A stretch of 57,945 nt of DNA from Halothiobacillus sp. 35-54-62 (GTDB taxonomy: Bacteria; Pseudomonadota; Gammaproteobacteria; Halothiobacillales; Halothiobacillaceae), in NCBI GenBank assembly GCA_002281295.1, contig NCFS01000004.1:1-57945 (forward strand), in the 5' to 3' direction. How positions within the stretch are numbered: position 1 is the stretch's first letter; every line of letters begins with the position of its first letter. The position numbers and the translations under genes are program-made. Below the pieces are notes generated by a model. That model was given only the letters and a program-made list of their open reading frames with translations. It searched no databases and was not told the origin of the DNA. Below are positions 37,147 to 46,165 of the stretch, piece after piece.

Positions 37147-38181
37147 TCAGGTCGGTCGCGTGGTTTGGGGCGTGGCGGCTTGGGTTGCTAACCAGGATTG
37201 CTGCTGCTGGGGTAGCGTGAACTGATTAAATACCGCGCGCGCTGCATCATCGAGTGCAAGCGCCTCAGCATACCAGCCCAAATGCTTGCGCGTGATTCGA
37301 ATTCCTAATGAATCCCCATAATGTTGATAAATTTTTTCAAACTGTTGCTGCACAATCTGGAAGCGCGCCGCCCGGGTGGGGGCGGTGTAGTGGCTTTGCC
37401 CCATGAGGTCGGCTTTTAATGCGGCGAAAAGCCAGGGCTGGCCAAAGGCACCCCGCCCAATCATGATGCCGGCAGCGTTTGTGTGGGCTAAAACCGCGCG
37501 GGCTTTTTCTGGGGTTTTAATGTCGCCATTGGCGAATACGGGCAGACGCACAGCGGCCACAACTTCGGCGATGGTGTCGTATTCGGCCTCACCCTCGTAT
37601 TTATCCGCGCGGGTGCGGCCATGCACGGAAAGCAGGGCGAGGCCTGCGTTTTCGGCGATGCGGGCAATGATCGGCGCATTGCGGTTATCTCGATCAGAAC
37701 CGGTGCGCATTTTCAAAGAAATAGGGCAATCCACCGCCGCCACTAAGGCATCGAGCAGCCTTGCGATGGTATCCGGCTCGGCCATAAGGGCTGAACCGGC
37801 GGCTTTTTTACAAACTTTTTTGGCCGGGCAACCAAGATTTAAATCAATGAGTTGCGCGCCTTGAGCCACGGCGCTGCGGGCGGCTAGGGCCAGTTCTGCC
37901 GGATCGTTGCCCAAAAGCTGCACCGCGCGGGGCTCGGGATCGGTCGAATCGATTTGGCGCAGGCGACTTTTGGCGCTGTCTTGTAATTCGGGCTTGGCGC
38001 TCATCATTTCGGTGATGACTAAGCCTGCGCCGAACGCATGGCACAGTTGCCGAAAGGGGCGATCGGATACGCCCGCCATAGGTGCGAGTGCTATGGGCGT
38101 ATCAATGCAGACGGCCTGCCCCGCCCGCCCGAGCAGGGTGATGGGGGCTAAGGGCGTGGTGGCAAGTGGCGTGGCGGGCAT
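37147..38181 (-). CDS. dusB: tRNA-dihydrouridine synthase B
   Basis: Flavin enzyme that reduces a uridine in the tRNA D loop. The TIM-barrel has ALAPMAGVSDRPFRQL at the start, the catalytic-cysteine segment LNLGCPAKKVCKK, the FMN-binding GNDP, SVHGRTR and ANGDIKTPE, and IMIGRGAFGQPWLF near the end. I start at the ATG at 38181, which overlaps the thrB stop as TAATG and gives 344 residues. The 57 codons further upstream are open but lie inside thrB and do not look like Dus sequence. fis follows. Confidence 0.95.
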   Translation of the reverse strand: MPATPLATTPLAPITLLGRAGQAVCIDTPIALAPMAGVSDRPFRQLCHAFGAGLVITEMMSAKPELQDSAKSRLRQIDSTDPEPRAVQLLGNDPAELALAARSAVAQGAQLIDLNLGCPAKKVCKKAAGSALMAEPDTIARLLDALVAAVDCPISLKMRTGSDRDNRNAPIIARIAENAGLALLSVHGRTRADKYEGEAEYDTIAEVVAAVRLPVFANGDIKTPEKARAVLAHTNAAGIMIGRGAFGQPWLFAALKADLMGQSHYTAPTRAARFQIVQQQFEKIYQHYGDSLGIRITRKHLGWYAEALALDDAARAVFNQFTLPQQQQSWLATQAATPQTTRPT

Positions 38182-39131
38182 TAGTCCAACCAATCGATGG
38201 GCTGGTGGGCGGGGTCCCGGTGGAACTGCAGCAAGCGTCGAAACACGTTGGGGTCTTTGGCATAGGTAAGTTCGCCCGCCCGGGGAAAGCACTGATCTTT
38301 TAGCCGCGATAACCAAAATCGTAAGGCGGCGGCACGCAGCAAAAGCGGCCAAGCGGCGCGTTCATCTAGGTTAAGTGCCCGCACGGATTGATAGCCGTGA
38401 ATGAGGGCTTGGGCTCGGGCGTGATTGAGGTGGTGGTTATCATCAAGGCACCAATCGTTGAGGGTGACGGCTAAATCGTAGGCGAGGGCATCGTTGCAGG
38501 CGTAGTAGAAATCAATAATGCCGCTGAGTTGGCCGTGTTCAAATAAGGCGTTATCGCGGAATAAATCGGCGTGAATGGCGCCTTGTGGCAAGTGGCTGCG
38601 GGGGCTTGCGACTTGAGCGGCCAGTTCATCGGTTAATAACGCGGCATCTTCAGGTGTGAGGTGGGGGGCTAGTTGTGTTTGGGTTTCAAGCGCCCAAGGC
38701 AGGGCGCGATCGGGCGCGCGGTGCCCGCTAAAATTAATGCTTACCGTGTGCATTTTCCCCAAAGCGGCGCCCATTAATCGACAGGTTTCAACGCTTGGGG
38801 TTTCAAGGGAGTGCCCGCTAAGGCGCGCGACCAGCGCCGCAGGCTTGCCGTTAAGCACGTTTAAGTACGCGCCATCTCGAGCGCAGCGCGGGTGGGCGGT
38901 AGGAATGCCGTGCTCGGCTAGGTAGGCCATTAAATCTAAAAAATAGGGCAGTTCTTCGGGCTGGTGGTGCTCAAATAATGTCAGCACGAATTGCGCTTGA
39001 TCGGTTGTTACAAAATAATTGGTGTTCTCGATGCCTGCGGCAATGCCCGTAAAAGATTGCAGGGTGCCGCAATCAAAGGATTTTAAAAATTCAATCAGCT
39101 GGTGTTCGTGCACGGGGGTAAAAACCGACAT
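38181..39131 (-). CDS. thrB: Homoserine kinase, kinase-fold (type II) ThrB
   Basis: Phosphorylates homoserine in threonine synthesis. This is the aminoglycoside-phosphotransferase-fold form of pseudomonads and rhizobia, not the GHMP form of E. coli. Seen: GIENTNYFV near the N-terminus, QGAIHADLFRDNALF (catalytic loop, HADLFRDN) and GIIDFYYACND (metal-binding D). 316 residues from the ATG at 39131. An upstream start at 39182 is open but adds 17 residues foreign to the family. It overlaps dusB as TAATG, so threonine synthesis and tRNA modification share a message here. Confidence 0.94.
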   Translation of the reverse strand: MSVFTPVHEHQLIEFLKSFDCGTLQSFTGIAAGIENTNYFVTTDQAQFVLTLFEHHQPEELPYFLDLMAYLAEHGIPTAHPRCARDGAYLNVLNGKPAALVARLSGHSLETPSVETCRLMGAALGKMHTVSINFSGHRAPDRALPWALETQTQLAPHLTPEDAALLTDELAAQVASPRSHLPQGAIHADLFRDNALFEHGQLSGIIDFYYACNDALAYDLAVTLNDWCLDDNHHLNHARAQALIHGYQSVRALNLDERAAWPLLLRAAALRFWLSRLKDQCFPRAGELTYAKDPNVFRRLLQFHRDPAHQPIDWLD

Positions 39132-39211
39132 GGGGTTTGTTCCGATTTCAAAAAATATCAAGGGGCAGCGGTAGGCAAGCACTCGGTGAATCAGTGCCCT
39201 GCACGCGGCGG

Positions 39212-39931
39212 TTATAAGTCGAGTAGTTTCTTTTGCTCTTCTGCCGTGGCGCCCAAATCTCGGTTACGGTAGAAGTCAAAAATGGTATCCAGCACGGTTT
39301 GGGGTTCATCGCACAGTGTAATTAAATCCATGTCGGTGGCGCTGATGGTGCCGGCGGGCAGCAAGGTGTCGGTAAACCAGTGCAATAACCCTTGCCAAAA
39401 CGCGGTACCCACTAAAATAATCGGGATGCGCCGAGATTTGCCGGTTTGCACGAGCGTTAAAATTTCAGCCATTTCATCTAAGGTGCCAAAGCCGCCGGGC
39501 ATCACGACATAAGCCGAGGCATGTTTAACAAACATGACCTTGCGGGCAAAAAAGTGTTGAAAATGCAGGGAAATATCTTGGTAGGGATTATCGTGCTGCT
39601 CGTGCGGGAGTGTGATGTTTAGCCCCACGCTCGGCGCGCCGCCTTCTTTGGCGCCTTTGTTGGCGGCCTCCATAATGCCAGGCCCACCGCCGGAGATAAC
39701 CGCAAAGCCGCCATCTGAGAGCAGGCGGGCAATTTCAACGGTCATTACATAATGCGGGTGATCGGGCGCAAAGCGGGCCGAGCCAAAAATCGTGACGGCA
39801 GGCTCAATGCTGGCCAAGGTTTCGTAGCCTTGGACGAACTCGGCCATAATCTGAAAAATTTTCCAAGATTCATGGCTCAAGCGCTCGCTTTTATCGAGGC
39901 GGGAGGGGTGGTTGGGGATTTTTGGGCTCAT
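39212..39931 (-). CDS. LOG-family Rossmann protein (nucleotide monophosphate ribohydrolase-like)
   Basis: Member of the LOG/TIGR00730 family. Plant relatives release cytokinin bases from their ribotides, and bacterial relatives cleave purine or pyrimidine nucleotides. Both signatures are present: SGGGPGIMEAANKGA and PGGFGTLDEMAE, which includes the catalytic glutamate. 239 residues, with an N-terminal helical extension before FGSARFAPDHP. It lies 80 bases upstream of thrB on the same strand and diverges from polA. The true substrate in this organism is unknown. Confidence 0.88.
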   Translation of the reverse strand: MSPKIPNHPSRLDKSERLSHESWKIFQIMAEFVQGYETLASIEPAVTIFGSARFAPDHPHYVMTVEIARLLSDGGFAVISGGGPGIMEAANKGAKEGGAPSVGLNITLPHEQHDNPYQDISLHFQHFFARKVMFVKHASAYVVMPGGFGTLDEMAEILTLVQTGKSRRIPIILVGTAFWQGLLHWFTDTLLPAGTISATDMDLITLCDEPQTVLDTIFDFYRNRDLGATAEEQKKLLDL

Positions 39932-39949
39932 GCGTGGGCTGTGCGTCTT

Positions 39950-39991
39950 AAAAGGTAATAAATAAAAGGTAATAAGTAAAAGGTAATGAAC
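39950..39991 (+). repeat. Three tandem 14-bp repeats upstream of polA
   Basis: AAAAGGTAATAAAT (39950-39963), AAAAGGTAATAAGT (39964-39977) and AAAAGGTAATGAAC (39978-39991). They sit between the divergent LOG gene and polA. The third unit creates an ATG at 39986 that opens a 38-codon in-frame extension of polA. Confidence 0.95.
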
Positions 39992-40099
39992 AAGGGGTGC
40001 CGAGGAGCAGGGTTTGCGCGCTATGGGGCGCTTGCTTTAAGCCCCTTTCAAATGGCTTGTGGCATAGTACCGACCTTCTCGCCAAATTTCGATGTTGCC

Positions 40100-42901
40100 A
40101 TGAATGATTTATTTGCCATTGCCCCCCCAGCGCCCGCTGCCGCTACCGATTTGCCGCTAATTTTAGTGGATGGCAGCTCGTTTCTATTTCGGGCGTTTCA
40201 TGCGTTGCCGCCTTTAACCGCGCCCGATGGCACGCCGACGGGCGCCATTCACGGGGTGGTGAATATGCTCTTAAAGCTCAAGCGAGAAGAACACCCGACC
40301 CATATGGCGGTGGTGTTTGATGCGCCGGGTCCTACCTTCCGCGATGAAATGTATCCCGACTATAAAGCCCAGCGCCCGCCGTTGCCCGATGATTTGCGGG
40401 TGCAAATAGCCCCGGTTCATGAGTTGGTGCAAGCCTTGGGCTTTCCTTTTTTGTGCATTTCAGGGGTTGAGGCCGATGATGTAATTGGCACGCTGATGCA
40501 TCAAGCGCGGCTTGCCGGCGCGCCGGTTTTGGTGGCCACGGCCGATAAAGATTTTGCCCAATTGGTAACAGAACATATTCGCCTCGTAAATACCATGACG
40601 AACACGGTGTGGGATGACGCAGCGATTGCAGCGAAATATGGCATCACCGCCGCGCAATTTATTGATTATTTAACCTTAGTGGGCGATAACGCGGATAACA
40701 TTCCCGGCGTGCCCGGCTGTGGGGCAAAAACCGCCGCTAAATGGTTAAATCAATGGGGCACGCTCGATAATCTCATCGCGCATGCCGATGAAATTAAAGG
40801 CAAAGTGGGTGAATCTTTGCGCGCTTCGCTGGCATTTTTACCCATGGCGCGCGCACTGGTCACTATTCGCACCGATTGTGATTTGCAGGTTAAAGCCGCC
40901 GATTTGGTGCTGCAGGCACCGGATGTCGAAAAGGTTGTCGCGCTGGCAGAGCGGTATGGGCTGAACACCTTGCGCCGCCAATTTGGCGAGCCTGCCATAA
41001 AGCCTCAGCCGAGCGTGTCGGCACCGCCTGCCGAGGCTGATTTGGGCAGTGAGCCCCCGCCATTCACACCCAGCGGTGAATTGGCATTGAATGCGGCCAC
41101 CGCCTACGACACCGTGCTCACGCTTGCGGATTGGGCGCGCTGGCAGGCAAAAATTTTAGCAGCGGATCTTGTCGCCTTTGATACCGAAACCGATGGGCTC
41201 GATTTATTCACGGCGCGCATTGTGGGGATTTGTGTGGCGGTTACCCCGGGTGAAGCGGCCTATATTCCGTTCACGCATGATTACCCGGATGCGCCCGATC
41301 AATTAAACCGCGAGATGGTGCTGGCGGCATTAAAGCCTTGGTTAGAAGATGCGATGCGTCCTAAAATTTTGCAAAACGCCAAATTTGATACCCACATTCT
41401 GGCCAACCACGGCATCACCTTGCGGGGCGCGCAGTTCGATACCATGCTCGAATCGTATGTGCTGGATTCCACCGCCACGCGCCACGATATGGATTCGCTC
41501 GCGGCCAAATATTTAGGCCGAACCACCATCACCTTTGAAGACATTGCGGGCAAAGGCGCCAAAATGTTGCGATTTAATCAAATTGCCTTAGCGCAAGCGG
41601 CGCCTTATGCGGCTGAAGATGCGGATGTAACCCTGCAACTGCATGAGCGGTTGTGGGCGCGTTTGCAATCCGCCCCCCCATTGGCCGAGGTGTACACCAC
41701 CATTGAGCAACCGCTAATTGAAGTGCTGGTGGCGATGGAGCGCGCCGGCGTGCGGGTAGACCCCGCCGTGCTCGCCATTCAAGGCGGGGCGATTGCCGAA
41801 CGGATTGCGGCGGTAGAGCAAGCGGCCTACACGGCGGCGGGCAAACCCTTTAATTTAGGCTCAACCAAGCAGCTTAAAGAAATACTGTTCGATGAGTTAA
41901 AGCTGCCCGTGGGTAAAAAAACCCCGAAAGGCGAGCCTTCCACCGATGAAGAGGCGCTGAGTGACTTAGCCGATAGCCACCCGCTGCCCGCCTTGATTTT
42001 AGATTATCGGGGTTTAAGTAAGCTTAAATCCACCTACATTGACCGCCTGCCTGAAGACATTCACCCCCAAACCGGGCGCGTTCACAGTGCATTTCATCAA
42101 GCGGTAACGGCCACGGGGCGCTTATCGTCGTCTAACCCGAATTTGCAAAACATTCCCATTCGCAGCGAAGAGGGGCGGCGCATTCGGCAAGCCTTTGTGG
42201 CCGAGGCAGGGCATGTGCTCATCGCCGCCGATTACTCGCAAATTGAGCTGCGGATTATGGCTCATCTCTCCGGCGACGCGCGGCTATGTGCCGCCTTTGA
42301 ACACGGGGAAGATGTGCACCGCGCCACCGCTGCCGAGGTGTTTGCGGTGGCGCCTGCAAAGGTAAGCGATAATCAGCGGCGCGCAGCCAAAGCGATTAAT
42401 TTCGGTTTAATCTACGGCATGTCGGCCTTTGGCTTGGCAAAGCAGCTCGGGGTTGGGCGGGGCGAGGCGCAAGCCTATATTGATTTGTATTTTGCACGCT
42501 ACCCCGGTGTGGCGGCATATATGGAACGGATGCGTCAATTAGCCCGCGCGCAGGGTTATGTTGAAACGGTGTTTGGGCGGCGGTTGTATTTGCCCGAAAT
42601 CCATAGCCGCAATGGGCAGCGCCGCCAATATGCCGAGCGCACCGCCATTAATGCGCCCATGCAAGGCACGGCTGCCGATTTAATTAAAATTGCGATGATT
42701 CGCCTGCACGCGCGGCTGGTGGTGACGGGGCAGGCGCGGATGATTTTGCAAGTACACGATGAGCTGATTTTTGAGGTGCCCGAGCCGAGCGCCACCGATT
42801 TAGCTTGGGTCATTCAACATGAAATGCAACAGGCCGCCAAGCTGAATGTGCCGTTGGAGGTTGGGGTGGGCATGGGCGCAAGCTGGGCGCAAGCCCACTG
42901 A
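40100..42901 (+). CDS. polA: DNA polymerase I
   Basis: Repair and Okazaki-fragment polymerase. All three domains are complete. The 5' nuclease starts LILVDGSSFLFRAFHALPP. The proofreading exonuclease has FDTETDGLD (D361, E363, matching E. coli D355/E357), NAKFDTHIL and YAAEDADVTL. The polymerase has ADYSQIELRIMAHLSG (D711), RRAAKAINFGLIYGMS (finger helix) and QVHDELIFEVP. I start at the ATG at 40100 because LPLILVDGSS then sits close to the N-terminus, as in homologs; this gives 933 residues. An in-frame ATG at 39986 inside tandem repeats would add 38 unlike residues. Confidence 0.96.
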   Translation: MNDLFAIAPPAPAAATDLPLILVDGSSFLFRAFHALPPLTAPDGTPTGAIHGVVNMLLKLKREEHPTHMAVVFDAPGPTFRDEMYPDYKAQRPPLPDDLRVQIAPVHELVQALGFPFLCISGVEADDVIGTLMHQARLAGAPVLVATADKDFAQLVTEHIRLVNTMTNTVWDDAAIAAKYGITAAQFIDYLTLVGDNADNIPGVPGCGAKTAAKWLNQWGTLDNLIAHADEIKGKVGESLRASLAFLPMARALVTIRTDCDLQVKAADLVLQAPDVEKVVALAERYGLNTLRRQFGEPAIKPQPSVSAPPAEADLGSEPPPFTPSGELALNAATAYDTVLTLADWARWQAKILAADLVAFDTETDGLDLFTARIVGICVAVTPGEAAYIPFTHDYPDAPDQLNREMVLAALKPWLEDAMRPKILQNAKFDTHILANHGITLRGAQFDTMLESYVLDSTATRHDMDSLAAKYLGRTTITFEDIAGKGAKMLRFNQIALAQAAPYAAEDADVTLQLHERLWARLQSAPPLAEVYTTIEQPLIEVLVAMERAGVRVDPAVLAIQGGAIAERIAAVEQAAYTAAGKPFNLGSTKQLKEILFDELKLPVGKKTPKGEPSTDEEALSDLADSHPLPALILDYRGLSKLKSTYIDRLPEDIHPQTGRVHSAFHQAVTATGRLSSSNPNLQNIPIRSEEGRRIRQAFVAEAGHVLIAADYSQIELRIMAHLSGDARLCAAFEHGEDVHRATAAEVFAVAPAKVSDNQRRAAKAINFGLIYGMSAFGLAKQLGVGRGEAQAYIDLYFARYPGVAAYMERMRQLARAQGYVETVFGRRLYLPEIHSRNGQRRQYAERTAINAPMQGTAADLIKIAMIRLHARLVVTGQARMILQVHDELIFEVPEPSATDLAWVIQHEMQQAAKLNVPLEVGVGMGASWAQAH

Positions 42902-42975
42902 GGGCGGTGGTTTGCTCTATTGTTATTTCCTATTGATCCGGCCAGTTTTCTCCATAATTGCCCGCTAAGTCATCG

Positions 42976-43021
42976 GGTGCGCCCTGCGCACCATTCGGCC
43001 CATCGGTGCGCAGGGCGCACC
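42976..43021. repeat. REP-like double palindrome after polA
   Basis: GGTGCGCCCTGCGCACC (42976-42992) is followed after 12 bases by its exact reverse complement (43005-43021). Each arm is itself nearly palindromic (GGTGCGC-CCT-GCGCACC), so the DNA can form one long 17-bp hairpin or two small ones. It stands between two convergent genes, the usual site of REP-type elements, and has no T run on either side. Confidence 0.85.
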
Positions 43022-43061
43022 TTACGGTTTCATAGATTATTCGTGCCGAATCAATAAAGGC

Positions 43062-45632
43062 CTATTTTTTCGGTTGCATTAAATCCGGCACATCATAAGT
43101 GTGCGGGGTGCCTTCCATAAACAGGCCATCCCAGTAATCTTCATTGTGCGCGGGATCGAACACAAAGCCTTGAATATCCATGCGTACATCGAATTTTTTG
43201 AGTTGAATTAATTGCGCCTGAGTTTCAACCCCTTCAATCACAATCGCCAATTCAAGTGACTGCGCCATGGCCAGAATCGAGGTAATTAACTTGCGCGAGT
43301 CTTGATTGTCACTAATTAAATCGACAAACTTTTTATCAATTTTTATTTTAGAAATAGGCAATTGGCTTAAATAAGCCAAAGATGAATAACCGGTGCCAAA
43401 ATCATCAATGGCAATGGTAAAGCCTTGCATGGCCAGGCGGTGCAATTGGCCGGCCATTAAACTTGGATCACTGCCAAAGCTGCTTTCCGTGATTTCTAAG
43501 GTAATCAGGGATAAGGGCAGGCCGGCTGCTTTGGCAATATCCACCAAGCGCTCATCAATTTTGTCGATGAGCAGCAACTTTGGCGGCAAATTGAGTGACA
43601 GATGATAGGTTTCATGGGTTTGGCGCTGCCATTCCCGAATGTGTTTACAGCCCTCGGCAAAGGCAAATTCTGTAAAGCGCACGATGAGTTCCGATTCTTC
43701 AGCCAGCGGGATAAATTCAGAGGGAGATATCCACTCGCCCCCGTGGCGCCAGCGCATTAGCACCTCAAAACCCACGATGTTGCCATTGGTGAGCGAGACT
43801 TGGGGTTGGTAGGCTAGGCGGAGCTCTCGGTTGCCCAAGGCTTTTTCAAGTGCCTGCTTGAGCGTGAACCGGCGTTTGGCGCGGTTTTGAATTTGCGTGC
43901 TGTGGGTAAAGAGCTGATCGCCGCCCTGCGATTTGGCCATCGACAGCCCTATATCATTGCTTTTAAGTAAATCGTCAAGGGTATCGCCATCGGTGGGGTA
44001 GAGGCTGATACTGGCGCTGGCTTTGAGTTGAATTTGGTATTCCATAATGTGGATGGGCTGTGAGATGAGCGTTAAGGCCTGCTGCGCCAGCTGGCGGGTT
44101 TGGGCTTCTAGCTTATCGGGCGATTCCGGTGCGATGACGTAAAACGCAAATTCATCACCGCCCACACGCGCGAGGGTGCCCTGTAATCCGGCAAGTGGGG
44201 TGAGGCGCGCGCCAATTTCTTTTAACACCTGATCGCCGTCTCGATGCCCAAGGGCATCATTGACCGAGCGGAAATTATCGAGGCCGATCATGATGAGGCC
44301 GAACGCCCCACTGGGGTTGTTTTGAATGCGTTTTTGCCCCGCCGCCGTAAAATAGTGCCGGTTAAACAAGCCGGTGACGGGGTCTTGCTCGGCCAAAAAT
44401 TTCATTTCGGCTTCACGGGCGCGGATTTCGGTATGGTCACTTAAGACAAAAATCACATGGCCTTTGCCTTCGCGGGCTTCACCCATAAGCTTGATGGAAA
44501 TAAGCGCCGTGATGGGGGCAAACCGTTCGGCCTGATAGGTTACCTCGCCCGACCAATAACCCTGTTCGAGCACTTGGTTCCAAAGCGGTTCGATGACAAT
44601 AAAATCTTTGCCGAGTAAAAATTGCAGCAAAGGTTGGCTGGCCAGTTGTTTCTCATTGCAATGCAGTAATTCGAGTGCGGCGGTATTGGCGCGGGTGACA
44701 TGGCCTGTGATGTCGGTGAGCAGCACGGCCTCTTGCACATTTTCAAATACCGATGCGGCTAAGGTGAGTTGCTTTTCGACCTTGCGACGGCTTAGGGTTT
44801 CCGCATCGTATTTTTTAAGAATGGTTTTTAATTGCTCGCGTGAATCCGACAAGGTGATGAGCGCGGTTCGATAATGTTGCACGGCGCGCGCGAGGCGACC
44901 AATTTGATCGTGCCGCTTTTGCTGTGGCAGGGCGGTGGTGGCTTCGCCTTCAATTAATCGATCAGTTATATCGGCTAATTGCTTGATTTGATAATTAAAA
45001 TACCATAGAGCCGTGACCATTAAGCCAATTTGCAACACAATAAAGAGCACGAGCAAGGTTTGGTATTGCTGGCTTAAGCTCGCGGTCGAACCGCGCAGCA
45101 TTTGCATGGTGTTTTCAAGATTTTGATTGGCTGAATCAATCAGGGCGCCGAAATCTTCCACCATGATTCGGCTGCGCTCTGATCTTAAGTGATCTTGCAG
45201 GGTTCTGACTTCTTGCGGTGAGGCAGCGGCTGTTTTGGCCGCCGCTTGAATCATGGCTTGGGCTTGGGCATCAATGCTGCTGGCCAGTTGATTAATTTTT
45301 CCACCGGCCGATTCGCGCAAATTGGCCAAGGCAATATCGGTACGAATGGCTGCGGCCAATTGCTGGAGCGCCAGCACTTGATCGCGCACGTCAATTCGCT
45401 GGCCGGGTGCAAAATTATTTGTGATTTGCTCGATCTGATTACTGGTTTGTGCGAAGGCTTTGCGCAAGGTCTCGATGGTTTTACTGGATTCGACAAACCC
45501 CGTGCTGGCGCGCTGAAAGGTTTGATAATTGGTATTGGCTAGGCTGTTGAGATAAAAAACCAAGCCTAAAGAGAGCGTGATTTGCAACCCGAGGAAGAGT
45601 AAAAATTGTAGGGATAGCGGTACGATTCGCAT
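43062..45632 (-). CDS. Membrane HAMP-PAS-GGDEF-EAL c-di-GMP protein
   Basis: Inner-membrane sensor of about 856 residues. Order: TM1 (about 5-28), a periplasmic helical sensor (about 30-190), TM2 (near TLLVLFIVLQIGLMVTALWY), HAMP, coiled coil, PAS (from about 290, FENVQEAVLLTD), GGDEF and EAL. The GGDEF motif is intact (RVGGDEF), but no RxxD inhibition site precedes it. The EAL domain has EVL for EAL, then LEITESS, IDDFGTGYSS, KIDKKFV and IEGVET, so hydrolysis is plausible. I start at the ATG at 45632, ten bases after AAGGA; a TTG two codons earlier is possible. It is last in the run motA-motB-HIT-this gene, which suggests control of motility, though direction cannot be read from sequence. 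Confidence 0.9.
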   Translation of the reverse strand: MRIVPLSLQFLLFLGLQITLSLGLVFYLNSLANTNYQTFQRASTGFVESSKTIETLRKAFAQTSNQIEQITNNFAPGQRIDVRDQVLALQQLAAAIRTDIALANLRESAGGKINQLASSIDAQAQAMIQAAAKTAAASPQEVRTLQDHLRSERSRIMVEDFGALIDSANQNLENTMQMLRGSTASLSQQYQTLLVLFIVLQIGLMVTALWYFNYQIKQLADITDRLIEGEATTALPQQKRHDQIGRLARAVQHYRTALITLSDSREQLKTILKKYDAETLSRRKVEKQLTLAASVFENVQEAVLLTDITGHVTRANTAALELLHCNEKQLASQPLLQFLLGKDFIVIEPLWNQVLEQGYWSGEVTYQAERFAPITALISIKLMGEAREGKGHVIFVLSDHTEIRAREAEMKFLAEQDPVTGLFNRHYFTAAGQKRIQNNPSGAFGLIMIGLDNFRSVNDALGHRDGDQVLKEIGARLTPLAGLQGTLARVGGDEFAFYVIAPESPDKLEAQTRQLAQQALTLISQPIHIMEYQIQLKASASISLYPTDGDTLDDLLKSNDIGLSMAKSQGGDQLFTHSTQIQNRAKRRFTLKQALEKALGNRELRLAYQPQVSLTNGNIVGFEVLMRWRHGGEWISPSEFIPLAEESELIVRFTEFAFAEGCKHIREWQRQTHETYHLSLNLPPKLLLIDKIDERLVDIAKAAGLPLSLITLEITESSFGSDPSLMAGQLHRLAMQGFTIAIDDFGTGYSSLAYLSQLPISKIKIDKKFVDLISDNQDSRKLITSILAMAQSLELAIVIEGVETQAQLIQLKKFDVRMDIQGFVFDPAHNEDYWDGLFMEGTPHTYDVPDLMQPKK

Positions 45633-45694
45633 AACCAAGACATCCTTTTTAGGTTAACGATAAATCCATGGGGTGCCCTTAATTTTATTGGGCA

Positions 45695-46165
45695 TCAACG
45701 GGCTGCGGGTGAGTTTGGCGCAGACCGCGTTTTGAGTAAAGCGGCGATTGCATTGGCTAAGGCTAATCGCTGCAAGGTGGGGTAGGGGCTGCGGGTGCCG
45801 TGGCCCCACACCACATTAGGCCAGGCCGCATCGTGCATGTGCCGCGCCACGCAATGAATATGCAGTTGATCAACCTGGTTGCCGATGGTGGCAAGGTTGA
45901 TTTTTCGAGGTTTAAACAGGGTGTTCATTGCCGTGCTAACGAGTTGAATTTCATCAAGAATTTGATGCTGCATGGCGGCGGGCACATCCAGCCATTGCGT
46001 TAAACCGGCCTGACGTGGCATGAGCAATACCCAAGGAAAGCGCTGATCGTCGAGCAAGCGGATGGCGCAAATGGGCAGATGGATGATGGGGACGGAATCG
46101 GCCAAGAGCTGCGGGTGAATTTGCCACGCCTGATCGCTTGGGTTGGGTTGGGCAGATGGGGTCAT
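45695..46165 (-). CDS. HIT-domain protein
   Basis: Small nucleotide hydrolase-like protein of the histidine-triad superfamily. 156 residues. It contains NQVDQLHIHCVARHMHD, in which HIH and the following residues correspond to the triad, although the third histidine spacing is not the standard HxHxHxx. WPNVVWGHG follows. The family often acts on dinucleoside polyphosphates or AMP conjugates. Its start overlaps the motB stop as ATGA, so it is expressed with the flagellar stator. A role there is unknown. Confidence 0.8.
   Translation of the reverse strand: MTPSAQPNPSDQAWQIHPQLLADSVPIIHLPICAIRLLDDQRFPWVLLMPRQAGLTQWLDVPAAMQHQILDEIQLVSTAMNTLFKPRKINLATIGNQVDQLHIHCVARHMHDAAWPNVVWGHGTRSPYPTLQRLALANAIAALLKTRSAPNSPAAR

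Noticed and set aside
37147-38352. A 401-residue version of DusB with a start at 38352
   Set aside because: The first 57 codons lie inside thrB and do not resemble Dus proteins. The TAATG overlap at 38181 gives the normal size.
39986-40099. A 38-residue N-terminal extension of PolA
   Set aside because: The ATG lies in tandem repeats, and homologs begin just before LILVDGSS. Its ribosome site would be only two bases away.
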